Positions 1-5,986 of a stretch of 7,131 bases of DNA are shown in pieces. The DNA comes from Bryobacterales bacterium (GTDB lineage Bacteria > Acidobacteriota > Terriglobia > Bryobacterales > Bryobacteraceae), in assembly GCA_009697495.1 (NCBI GenBank), contig SHUN01000145.1, positions 1 through 7,131 on the forward strand. The letters are read 5' to 3'. Position numbers and translations under genes: made by a program. The stretch's first letter is position 1. Every line of letters begins with the position of its first letter. Under the pieces are notes generated by a model that searched no databases, was not told the origin of the DNA, and saw only the letters and a program-made list of their open reading frames with translations.

Positions 1-117
1 CGACCGCTGGGGAGCCGTTTTCCGGGCGGCGTGAAGCGGCGGCAAAAACTTCCTGCTGTACTCCTGGGACGACGGGATGCCGGGGCGGTAGCATGGTTGC
101 TCACGGAGCGTTCACGA
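1..117. other. Short lead-in upstream of sppA, no supported gene
   Basis: No gene can be supported here. The sppA frame is open leftward to the window edge, but the part before 118 (possible GTG start at 31) is Arg-rich and does not look like SppA. In the second + frame a stop (TGA, 32-34) is followed by 18 codons ending in TAG at 89-91 that read SGGKNFLLYSWDDGMPGR, which looks more like a protein C-terminus than random translation. An upstream gene may therefore end in this stretch, either at 34 or, if the TGA is a mutation or is read through, at 91. No promoter or terminator is evident. Confidence 0.35.
104..108 (+). promoter_or_regulatory. Shine-Dalgarno site that sets the sppA start
   Basis: CGGAG lies nine bases before the ATG at 118, a normal spacing. 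It favours ATG 118 over the in-frame GTG at 31, which has no comparable site. The protein from 118 also begins with two Lys and a hydrophobic stretch, as expected for a membrane anchor. Confidence 0.7.
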
Positions 118-1857
118 ATGAAGAAGTTTTTGCTCGGCGTATTGGCCGGTGTGTTAATGGCGGGCCTGTTCGGGTTTGTCGCGGTGGTGGTGCTGGCGAA
201 GCTTGGCAGCGCCGAAAAAAGCATCGAGAGAGACTCGACGCTGGTGCTGCGGCTGGAGGGATCCATCTCCGAGAAGGCCGCGGCGGACATGCCATTTGGG
301 TTTCTGGGCGGGGCGGCGCCGCCGACGGTTACCGACGTTTGGAAATCGCTTAAGAAAGCCGCCATCGATCCGAAGATCAAGGCTGTCGTGTTGATGCCGC
401 GCGGACTTTCGGTGGGATGGGCGAAGCTGCAGGAGATCCGCGGCGCGCTGGTTGAGTTTCGAGCGTCCGGAAAGCCGCTCTTCGTTTTTTTGCGGGCGCC
501 GCGCACCCCCGAGTATTATTTGGCGACGGCGGCGGAGCGGATACACATGGTCCCGGAGGATTTCCTGGACATGAAGGGGTTACGGGCGGAGATCACGTAT
601 TACAAAGGCGCGTTGGACAAGTTGGGCGTGAAGATGGAAGTGGAACACGCGGGCAAATACAAAGACGCGATGGATTCGTTTACGCGAACGAATATGGCGC
701 CGGAGAGCCGGGAGGCGCTGGATCTATTGATCGACGGTTTGTTTGCGCACCTGACCGAGACGATTGGCGGGGCGCGAAAGAAACCGGGTGCGGATGTGCG
801 GAAACTGCTGGATGATGGCCCGTTTCTGGCGGATCAGGCAGTGGCGGCGGGTCTGGTGGACGCGTTGAGTTTTGAAGATCAATTTTTCGACGAAGTGAAA
901 AAGAAGATTGGGGTAGAGGTGAAGCGGGTGGGGCTTGGCGACTACGCGCGAGCAACCGTTGACGGGTTCGAGGGGCGGAACAAGATCGCGATGATTGTGG
1001 GTGACGGCGCGATTGTACGAGGGGGATCCGCGGCGAATCCGCTGGAGGATAGTGCGCAGATTACGGTTGCGCAGATGACGAAATTGTTCCGCCAAGTGGG
1101 GGACGACAACAGTATCAAGGGCGTGATTCTGCGGGTGGATTCGCCGGGAGGCGACGCGGTGGCTTCCGATGAGATTCTGCGCGAGGCGAAGCTACTGAGC
1201 AAGAAGAAGCCGATGGTGATATCGATGTCGGACGTGGCGGCTTCGGGCGGGTACTACATCGCGATGACCGGCGACCCGGTGGTGGCGTATTCGACTACGA
1301 TCACGGGGTCGATTGGGGTGATTTACGGGAAAGTCAATTTGAAGGGGTTGTACGACAAATTGGGGTTGACGAAAGATGTCGTGAAGCGGGGACGGAACGC
1401 CACGATTGATTCGGAGTATTACCCAATGGACGCGCATGGGCAGAAGAAGCTGAAGGAAGGCGTGGATTCGGTTTACAAGACGTTTGTGGGACTGGTGGCG
1501 GAGAGCCGGAAGAAGAAATTTGAGGAAATTCAGGAGTTGGCGCAGGGGCGGGTGTGGTTGGGCGAACATGCCAAACAGCGGGATTTAGTTGACGCGATGG
1601 GCGGATTGGATAAGGCGATTGAGTTGGTAAAAGTGCGGGCGAAATTGGCGGCGAATGAGAAGATCCGGTTGATTGTTTATCCGGCGAAGCAGTCGCTGTT
1701 TGAGCAGTTGATGGCGCGGGGGGATGTGTCGGCGGCGGGGTGGATGGATAGCGCGGTGCGTCGGGAGATTCGGGAGTGGACGGGCGGGATGCCGATGGAG
1801 TTGTTCCGGCAAGGGGCGATTTTGCGGTTGATGCCTTACCGGCTGGAATTTCGGTAG
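118..1857 (+). CDS. sppA: Signal peptide peptidase SppA, long (67K) two-domain S49 type
   Basis: A membrane-bound serine protease that, by family knowledge, degrades signal peptides left in the membrane after secretion. From ATG 118 it is 579 residues (E. coli SppA is 618). Residues 4-27 are one hydrophobic membrane segment after a Lys-Lys start, so the bulk should lie outside the cytoplasmic membrane. Two S49 domains follow: the N-terminal one at about 87-250 carries the expected catalytic Lys182 in GKYKDAMDSF, and the C-terminal one at about 288-506 carries RVDSPGGD (about 339-346) and nucleophile Ser376 in DVAASGGYY. The Lys/Ser dyad is split between the domains as in E. coli SppA, so the enzyme looks active. 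It ends in LMPYRLEFR. It is separated from the next gene by 86 bases and is probably transcribed apart from it. Codon use is strongly G-ended. The family call is secure; the substrate range is inferred. Confidence 0.95.
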   Translation: MKKFLLGVLAGVLMAGLFGFVAVVVLAKLGSAEKSIERDSTLVLRLEGSISEKAAADMPFGFLGGAAPPTVTDVWKSLKKAAIDPKIKAVVLMPRGLSVGWAKLQEIRGALVEFRASGKPLFVFLRAPRTPEYYLATAAERIHMVPEDFLDMKGLRAEITYYKGALDKLGVKMEVEHAGKYKDAMDSFTRTNMAPESREALDLLIDGLFAHLTETIGGARKKPGADVRKLLDDGPFLADQAVAAGLVDALSFEDQFFDEVKKKIGVEVKRVGLGDYARATVDGFEGRNKIAMIVGDGAIVRGGSAANPLEDSAQITVAQMTKLFRQVGDDNSIKGVILRVDSPGGDAVASDEILREAKLLSKKKPMVISMSDVAASGGYYIAMTGDPVVAYSTTITGSIGVIYGKVNLKGLYDKLGLTKDVVKRGRNATIDSEYYPMDAHGQKKLKEGVDSVYKTFVGLVAESRKKKFEEIQELAQGRVWLGEHAKQRDLVDAMGGLDKAIELVKVRAKLAANEKIRLIVYPAKQSLFEQLMARGDVSAAGWMDSAVRREIREWTGGMPMELFRQGAILRLMPYRLEFR

Positions 1858-1859
1858 GG
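1834..1859 (+). promoter_or_regulatory. Possible stem-loop over the sppA stop codon
   Basis: CCTTACCG (1834-1841) can pair with CGGTAGGG (1852-1859): eight pairs, one of them G-U, around a ten-base loop. The stop codon TAG (1855-1857) lies in the right arm. No T-run follows, so it is not a standard intrinsic terminator. It may protect the 3' end of the message or be chance. Confidence 0.25.
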
Positions 1860-1926
1860 GAAATCCCGTATCGGAAAAATCGGTATCACGGCACCGTTTG
1901 CTCAGCCAAGGGTAGCATCGGGCGTG

Positions 1927-1932
1927 TACACT
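1927..1932 (+). promoter_or_regulatory. Candidate -10 element before the thioredoxin-like gene
   Basis: TACACT matches a sigma-70 -10 box at four of six positions and sits inside the palindrome GTGTACAC (1924-1931). The start codon follows 11 bases later, so a transcript from here would have almost no leader. That fits the absence of a Shine-Dalgarno site before 1944. No good -35 is seen at 16-18 bases; the nearest, TTGCTC (1898-1903), is 23 bases away, which is too far. The 86-base gap is nonetheless the only place in 1858-7131 with room for a separate promoter. Confidence 0.25.
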
Positions 1933-1943
1933 GAAATTGGATT

Positions 1944-2489
1944 ATGCGAAAGTTTCTACTGCTCATGGCGGCCGGGTCGCTCTCTGTCTTGATTGCGGCC
2001 GGCGAATTATCAGGACGGCGCGCGCCGGGATTTGCGCTGCCGGACCTCAACTTGAACTACCACGATATTCAGGATCAGCGGGGGAAAGTTGTAATCGTCG
2101 ACATTATGATGACCTCGTGCCCGCACTGTTTGGAAGTGTCAAAGCACCTGGAAAAGCTGAAGGCGAAGTATGGCGGTCGCATCGCGATCCTTTCCATTGT
2201 CAATTCAGCGGCCGATAACGACAAGACGGTCGCCAAGTACCTGACTTCCAACAAGCTCTCGACACCGGTCCTTTTCGACTGCGGGCAGGTGACTGCAGTG
2301 TACATGAAGGTGACGCAGCAACGGCCTTCCGTTTCGTTCCCGCACGTATTCCTGATCGACCAACAGGGCATGATCCGCTACGACATTGGCTACAACGAGT
2401 CGACCAAAAGCGTCATGGATGGCGACGGATTTTCGAACGAAATCCAAAAGTTGCTGGTGCCCGCGCCCGCCAAGAAAGCCGCTAAGTAA
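1944..2489 (+). CDS. Exported thioredoxin-fold protein, TlpA/peroxiredoxin-like, CPHC motif
   Basis: Predicted periplasmic or membrane-tethered thiol-disulfide protein of 181 residues. Residues 1-20 look like a signal peptide (MRK then a hydrophobic core). RAPGFALPDLNLN (about 26-38) and RGKVVIVDIMMTSCPHC (46-62) are the usual opening of the AhpC-TSA/Redoxin/TlpA group. The redox pair is Cys59 and Cys62 in CPHC, the dipeptide typical of DsbA rather than the CxPC common in TlpA, and the usual Trp before the first Cys is Ser58. Cys113 is a third cysteine. The cis-Pro expected near the active site is Pro133 in SFPHVFLID. The C-terminus is Lys/Ala-rich. ATG 1944 has no clear Shine-Dalgarno site. 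gltA follows 12 bases after the stop. Function may be cysteine reduction or oxidation of exported proteins or cytochrome maturation; the exact partner cannot be read from the sequence. Confidence 0.85.
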   Translation: MRKFLLLMAAGSLSVLIAAGELSGRRAPGFALPDLNLNYHDIQDQRGKVVIVDIMMTSCPHCLEVSKHLEKLKAKYGGRIAILSIVNSAADNDKTVAKYLTSNKLSTPVLFDCGQVTAVYMKVTQQRPSVSFPHVFLIDQQGMIRYDIGYNESTKSVMDGDGFSNEIQKLLVPAPAKKAAK

Positions 2490-2501
2490 GATTTCCGAAT
2501 C

Positions 2502-3776
2502 ATGCCTGCCGAAACACTCACTATCACCGACAACAGGACCGGTAAGTCCTACGAAGTTCCGATCCAAGACGAAACGATCCGCGCGGTAGACCTCCGCAAG
2601 ATCAAAGTCGACGCTGAAGATTTTGGTCTGATGACCTATGATCCGGCCTACATGAACACCGCGGCCTGCAAGAGCACCATCACGTTTATCGATGGCGACA
2701 AAGGCATTCTGAACTACCGGGGCTACCCGATTGAACAGCTTGCCGAAGACGGCAGCTATCTGGAAACCGCGTATTTGTTATGGCAGGGGCAGTTGCCAAC
2801 GGCGGAGCAGTTGACTTCTTTCACCGCGACGGTGAATGCCAACCTGGCGCTGCCGGAAAAATTCGCGCGCCTCTACGACGGCTTTGGACGCGAAGCGCAT
2901 CCGATGTCGCTGTTGATGGCGGGCTTCGCCGCGATGGCTTCGGCGTATCCGGAGTGCAAGAAAGTTCTCGACAAAGAGAACCGCGCGAAGCAAATTTTTC
3001 GCGGTTTGGCGCAGGCGATGACGCTGGGCGCTTGGGGCTACCGGTACCGCAAAGGGTTGCCGATGGTGCCGCCGCGGCCGGACCTGTCCTTCGCGGCTAA
3101 TTTTCTTTACATGCTGTTTGAAAAAGAAGCGGATCCGCGGCTGGTCCATGCCGTTGACATCCTTTTCATTCTTCATGCCGACCACGAGCAGAACTGCTCC
3201 ACTTCGACAATGCGGCTGGTGGGAAGTTCGCAGGCGGATCCGTATTCGTCATTGGCGGCGGCCTCGGCGGCGCTATATGGTCCGCTGCATGGGGGCGCGA
3301 ATGAAGCCGTGCTGCGAATGCTGCGGCAGATTGGCTCGGTTGAAAATATCCCGGCGTTTATTGAGAAAGTGAAAGCGGGCGAGGGACGGCTGATGGGCTT
3401 TGGCCATCGCGTCTACAAAAACTACGATCCACGGGCGCGCATTATTAGAGCCGCGGCGGAAAACGTGTTCGCGGTGACCGGGAAGAATCCGCTGCTGGAT
3501 GTGGCCTCGGAGCTGGAACGGATTGCGCTGCACGACGACTATTTCGTCAAGCGGAAGTTGTATCCGAATGTCGATTTCTACTCGGGTCTGATTTATGAAG
3601 CGCTGGGCTTCCCGGCGGAGATGTTCACGGTGCTGTTCGCGATTCCAAGGGTGAGCGGGTGGCTTTCGCAATGGGAAGAATTGATGTGTGATGCGGATCA
3701 GAAGATAGGCCGTCCGCGGCAGATCTATTTGGGCGAAGGGAAGCGCGACTACGTCCCGCTGGCTGATCGCAAGTAG
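2502..3776 (+). CDS. gltA: Citrate synthase (Si type, TCA cycle)
   Basis: Condenses oxaloacetate with acetyl-CoA to citrate, the entry step of the TCA cycle, in the cytoplasm. It is 424 residues, close to the E. coli enzyme (about 427), and colinear with it, including the N-terminal domain (LRKIKVDAEDFGLMTYDPAY, 31-50) of the hexameric Gram-negative type. All key residues are present: His225 and His228 in HADHEQN, catalytic His263 in GPLHGGANEA, His302 in GFGHRVYKNYDPRA and Asp358 in YPNVDFYSG, matching E. coli His264, His305 and Asp362. The start at 2502 fits the family N-terminus, although the ribosome site is weak (AAGA, 2488-2491), so coupling to the upstream gene is likely. The first third uses mainly C-ended codons and the last third more G-ended ones. 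The ankyrin gene begins 7 bases after the stop. Identification is secure. Confidence 0.97.
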   Translation: MPAETLTITDNRTGKSYEVPIQDETIRAVDLRKIKVDAEDFGLMTYDPAYMNTAACKSTITFIDGDKGILNYRGYPIEQLAEDGSYLETAYLLWQGQLPTAEQLTSFTATVNANLALPEKFARLYDGFGREAHPMSLLMAGFAAMASAYPECKKVLDKENRAKQIFRGLAQAMTLGAWGYRYRKGLPMVPPRPDLSFAANFLYMLFEKEADPRLVHAVDILFILHADHEQNCSTSTMRLVGSSQADPYSSLAAASAALYGPLHGGANEAVLRMLRQIGSVENIPAFIEKVKAGEGRLMGFGHRVYKNYDPRARIIRAAAENVFAVTGKNPLLDVASELERIALHDDYFVKRKLYPNVDFYSGLIYEALGFPAEMFTVLFAIPRVSGWLSQWEELMCDADQKIGRPRQIYLGEGKRDYVPLADRK

Positions 3777-3783
3777 TTTATTA

Positions 3784-4932
3784 ATGAGCTCGCTGGCGGC
3801 GGCTAGCGAGCTGCACACGGCTGCGCGCGCGGGCGATGTGGAGCGTGTGCGGGCGCTGTTGAAATCGGGCGTGGCGGTGAGCGCGCCGGACACGCTGGGC
3901 GGGACGGCGCTGCATGACGCGGCGTGGTCCGGGCATTTGGAAGTAGTCACGGTTTTGTTGGCGGCGGGGGCGGATGTGAATGCGCGGCATGTGGAGGGCG
4001 GGTCGACGCCGCTGCATTACGCGGTGATCACAAACCGGCGGGATGTGGCGGCTTTGTTGCTATCGAAGGGGGCGGAACTGCGAGCGCGGGACAGGGCTGG
4101 AGCGACGGTGCTGCATTTGGCGGCAAACCGGGGTTATGAGGAACTGTTCGTGGAATTGTTGGGGCGGTTTGAGGGGCCGGATGTGGCGGATGCATCGGGC
4201 TCGACGCCGTTGGAAGAGGCTTGCTGGCGGGGGCAGGCGGGGATTGTGAAAATCCTGCTGGCGAGGGGGGCGGACGCGAAACGCAAGCATCCGCGATCCG
4301 GATTGCAGCCTTTGCACGTGGCGGCGCAAAAGGGCGCGGCGGAAGTGGCGGCGCTATTGTTGGCGGCGGGGGCGGATGCGAACGCGCTCGACGGGGACGG
4401 CGTGATGCCATTGGAGACGGCAATGCGGATGCGGTTTGTGCCGGTGGCGGAAGTGCTATTGAAGGGCGGGGCGAAACTGGCGAATCCGCAAAAGATGTTG
4501 GAGGCGGCGGTGACGAACGGGCACGCGGACATGATTGCGTGGCTGCTGCGGCATGGGGCGCTGGTTGGGGAGACGATGCTGCATGACGCCGCATTGAAGG
4601 GACATTTGGAGAGTATGCAGGTTTTGCTGGAGAACGGGGCGAAGGTAACGGCGCTGAATTCGGACGGGGCGACGCCGTTGCATGACGCGGCGCTGGGCGG
4701 GCAGGCGGGGGCGGCGGGATTGTTGTTGGGGCGGAGAGCGTTAATTGACGCGCGGGACGCGGCGCATGGGGCGACGCCGTTGTTTCTGGCGGCGTCGTGG
4801 GGCAGGAAGCAGATGGTGGAGTTTTTGTTGGAGAAAGGGGCGGGCAAGTTGATTCGAAATAAGGACGGGAAGTCGCCGCGGGAGGCCGCGCTGGAGAACA
4901 GTCACGCCGAGGTGGCGGAGCTGCTGCGGTAA
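3784..4932 (+). CDS. Ankyrin-repeat protein, about 12 repeats
   Basis: Protein of 382 residues built almost wholly of ankyrin repeats, a fold that binds other proteins; no catalytic domain, signal peptide or membrane segment is visible, so it is probably cytoplasmic. I count about twelve units of roughly 33 residues, starting at ELHTAARAG (residue 9). Well-formed ones include GGTALHDAAWSGHLEVVTVLLAAGADVN in two adjoining pieces, GATVLHLAANRG, ETMLHDAALKGHLE and GATPLHDAALGG. Units 4, 7 and 8 are degenerate, and the last (KSPREAALENSHAEVAELLR) ends with the protein. ATG 3784 is the only start that keeps the first repeat whole. It has no Shine-Dalgarno site, lies 7 bases after the gltA stop, and is followed at once by a stem-loop (3787-3812), so it probably depends on ribosomes finishing gltA. 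Codons are very strongly G-ended. The binding partner is unknown. Confidence 0.9.
   Translation: MSSLAAASELHTAARAGDVERVRALLKSGVAVSAPDTLGGTALHDAAWSGHLEVVTVLLAAGADVNARHVEGGSTPLHYAVITNRRDVAALLLSKGAELRARDRAGATVLHLAANRGYEELFVELLGRFEGPDVADASGSTPLEEACWRGQAGIVKILLARGADAKRKHPRSGLQPLHVAAQKGAAEVAALLLAAGADANALDGDGVMPLETAMRMRFVPVAEVLLKGGAKLANPQKMLEAAVTNGHADMIAWLLRHGALVGETMLHDAALKGHLESMQVLLENGAKVTALNSDGATPLHDAALGGQAGAAGLLLGRRALIDARDAAHGATPLFLAASWGRKQMVEFLLEKGAGKLIRNKDGKSPREAALENSHAEVAELLR
3787..3812 (+). promoter_or_regulatory. 11-bp stem-loop directly after the ankyrin start codon
   Basis: AGCTCGCTGGC (3787-3797) pairs with GCTAGCGAGCT (3802-3812) around the tetraloop GGCG. Ten pairs are Watson-Crick and one is G-U; the outer eight are a perfect inverted repeat. 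The stem starts on the base after ATG 3784-3786 and 10 bases after the gltA stop. No T-run follows on either strand, so it is not a standard terminator. It could lower ankyrin translation unless ribosomes from gltA open it, or protect the 3' end of a gltA message. Confidence 0.55.
3955..4378 (+). repeat. Direct repeat inside the ankyrin gene (two 22-base copies)
   Basis: Bases 3955-3976 and 4357-4378 are identical over 22 bases and both encode LLAAGAD, the end of ankyrin units 2 and 6. A second, 15-base repeat (GGGGCGACGCCGTTG) occurs at 4666-4680 and 4768-4782 in units 10 and 11. These suggest duplication or conversion among repeats, helped by the narrow codon choice. Confidence 0.6.
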
Positions 4933-4942
4933 GCTTTTCTGA

Positions 4943-5620
4943 ATGGCCTCCTACAAAAAGTTAGCGGACGATGAGTTGCTGCCGTTGATCCGGCGGGAAC
5001 TGTTCAGCGCGATTATCGGCGACGTTCTGGACAAGATGGGGTACCTGCATTGCTTTCTGCCGCCGCGGATTCGGCCGTTGCGGGAGGATATGATTTTGGC
5101 GGGGCGGGCGATGCCGGTTTTGGAGGTTGATTTGGATGCGGGCGATGGGGAGAGAAAGCCGTTTGGATTGATGCTGGAGGCGTTGGACGACTTGAAGCCG
5201 CATGAGGTTTATGTGGCGGCGGGGGCTTCGGCAACGTATGCGTTGTGGGGGGAATTGATGGCGACGCGGGCGATGAAATTGGGCGCGGCGGGGGCGGTGA
5301 TGGATGGGTGGGCGCGGGACACGACGGGGATACTGCGGCTGGGTTTTCCTACATTTGCGCACGGCAGTTATGCGCAGGACCAGGGACCCCGGGGCGAGGT
5401 GCGGGACTTCCGGATTCCGGTGCAGTTGGGTAGCGTCTCTATTCGGCCGGGGGATTTGATTTATGGGGACCGGGATGGTGTGTTGGTGGTGCCGCGGGAG
5501 GCGGAGGAGGAGGCGCTGACTCGTGCTTTTGAGAAACTGGAAGGGGAGAATCTGGTGCGCGTGGCCATTGAAAAGGGGATGTCCACGGTGGAGGCGTTTC
5601 GCACTTTCGGTGTGATGTGA
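4943..5620 (+). CDS. RraA-family protein, probable HMG/CHA-type aldolase or oxaloacetate decarboxylase
   Basis: Protein of 225 residues with the RraA fold, a family often labelled dimethylmenaquinone methyltransferase in error. Recognisable parts are IIGDVLDKMGY (24-34), WGELMATRAMKLGAAGAVMDGWARD (102-126, in two overlapping motifs) and the family signature PGDLIYGDRDGVLVVP (169-184). The metal and substrate motif of class II HMG/CHA aldolases is kept: Gly103-Glu104, Asp121, Arg125 and Asp126. This favours an enzyme (cleavage of 4-hydroxy-4-methyl-2-oxoglutarate-like acids to pyruvate, or oxaloacetate decarboxylation) over a pure RNase E inhibitor, which lacks part of this motif. The natural substrate cannot be read from the sequence. 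It starts 10 bases after the ankyrin stop with only a weak ribosome site (GGTAAG, 4928-4933). Its stop overlaps the next start by one base. Confidence 0.85.
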   Translation: MASYKKLADDELLPLIRRELFSAIIGDVLDKMGYLHCFLPPRIRPLREDMILAGRAMPVLEVDLDAGDGERKPFGLMLEALDDLKPHEVYVAAGASATYALWGELMATRAMKLGAAGAVMDGWARDTTGILRLGFPTFAHGSYAQDQGPRGEVRDFRIPVQLGSVSIRPGDLIYGDRDGVLVVPREAEEEALTRAFEKLEGENLVRVAIEKGMSTVEAFRTFGVM

Positions 5621-5985
5621 TGACGGCGGAAGAGTATTTTCAATTGGGAATGGAGCTGGCCAGGAGGGAGCAAATGGGCGATGCGTTTGTGGCGCTGGAA
5701 GAGTGCGTGACGCTGGATCCAGACCACGGATTGGCCTGCAAAGAGCTGGCGCGGCTGTCCCTGCTGGCGAATGAAATCCGGGCGTTTATCAACTGGCTGC
5801 ACGAGGCGCAGCGGGTGGACGAGCGGGACGCGGAGCCGCATGTGATGATGGCGGAACATTTGGTTGGGAAGCGGCGGTGGGAAGAGGCGGATATGGAAGT
5901 GCGGATTGCGTTGCGGAAGGGGCCGGGGCCTGAACTGGCGGAGCGGCTGGCGGCGGCGCAGGCGCGGATACCGGAGCATTTCTAG
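5620..5985 (+). CDS. Small TPR-repeat protein
   Basis: Cytoplasmic-looking protein of 121 residues made of three tetratricopeptide repeats in exact 34-residue register (about 3-36, 37-70 and 71-104), for example EEYFQLGMELARREQMGDAF and AEPHVMMAEHLVGKRRWEEA, then a short helix ending in ARIPEHF. TPRs bind other proteins; no enzyme domain, signal peptide or membrane segment is seen. The start is taken as ATG 5620, which overlaps the previous TGA as TGATG; GTG 5617 would add one residue. There is no close ribosome site (GGAGG at 5590-5594 is 25 bases away), so translation is probably coupled to the RraA-family gene. The specific role is unknown. Confidence 0.85.
   Translation: MTAEEYFQLGMELARREQMGDAFVALEECVTLDPDHGLACKELARLSLLANEIRAFINWLHEAQRVDERDAEPHVMMAEHLVGKRRWEEADMEVRIALRKGPGPELAERLAAAQARIPEHF
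5973..5976 (+). promoter_or_regulatory. Ribosome binding site for the YeeZ-like gene
   Basis: GGAG ten bases before ATG 5987, inside the end of the TPR gene. It decides the start at 5987 over the longer frame that runs back to 5864, since the NAD-binding motif begins just after this ATG. Confidence 0.6.
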
Positions 5986-5986
5986 C

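Noticed and set aside
31..117. GTG 31 as the start of SppA (29 extra residues)
   Set aside because: The added part is Arg-rich and unlike a signal sequence, and ATG 118 has CGGAG at the right distance and begins the membrane segment.
1872..1896. Minus-strand terminator-like site (CGGT/ACCG arms followed by a T-run on the minus strand)
   Set aside because: The stem has only four pairs with an eight-base loop, and no minus-strand gene is supported to its right.
1898..1932. TTGCTC paired with TACACT as a full sigma-70 promoter
   Set aside because: The spacer is 23 bases, well outside the usual 16-18, so only the -10 part is kept as a weak candidate.
3246..3812. Similar Ser-Ser-Leu-Ala-Ala-Ala-Ser peptides inside GltA (249-255) and at the ankyrin N-terminus, hinting at a duplication
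   Set aside because: The bases differ at many positions and the peptide is low complexity; chance is the simpler reading.
4134..4847. Long minus-strand open frame (237 codons) across the ankyrin gene, and others at 4028-4594 and 3273-3950
   Set aside because: Translations are low-complexity (Ala, Pro, Ser, Arg-rich) and reflect the G-rich + strand, which gives few stops on the other strand. The + strand proteins are clear family members.
3784..4932. Ankyrin repeats as a sign of a secreted effector or a phage or toxin system
   Set aside because: There is no signal peptide, toxin domain, immunity partner or mobile gene around it; the neighbours are housekeeping metabolism.
5864..5986. Longer YeeZ-like frame starting at 5864
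   Set aside because: The extra 41 residues are Arg/Gly-rich and come from the TPR gene read in another frame; ATG 5987 has a ribosome site and starts the Rossmann motif.
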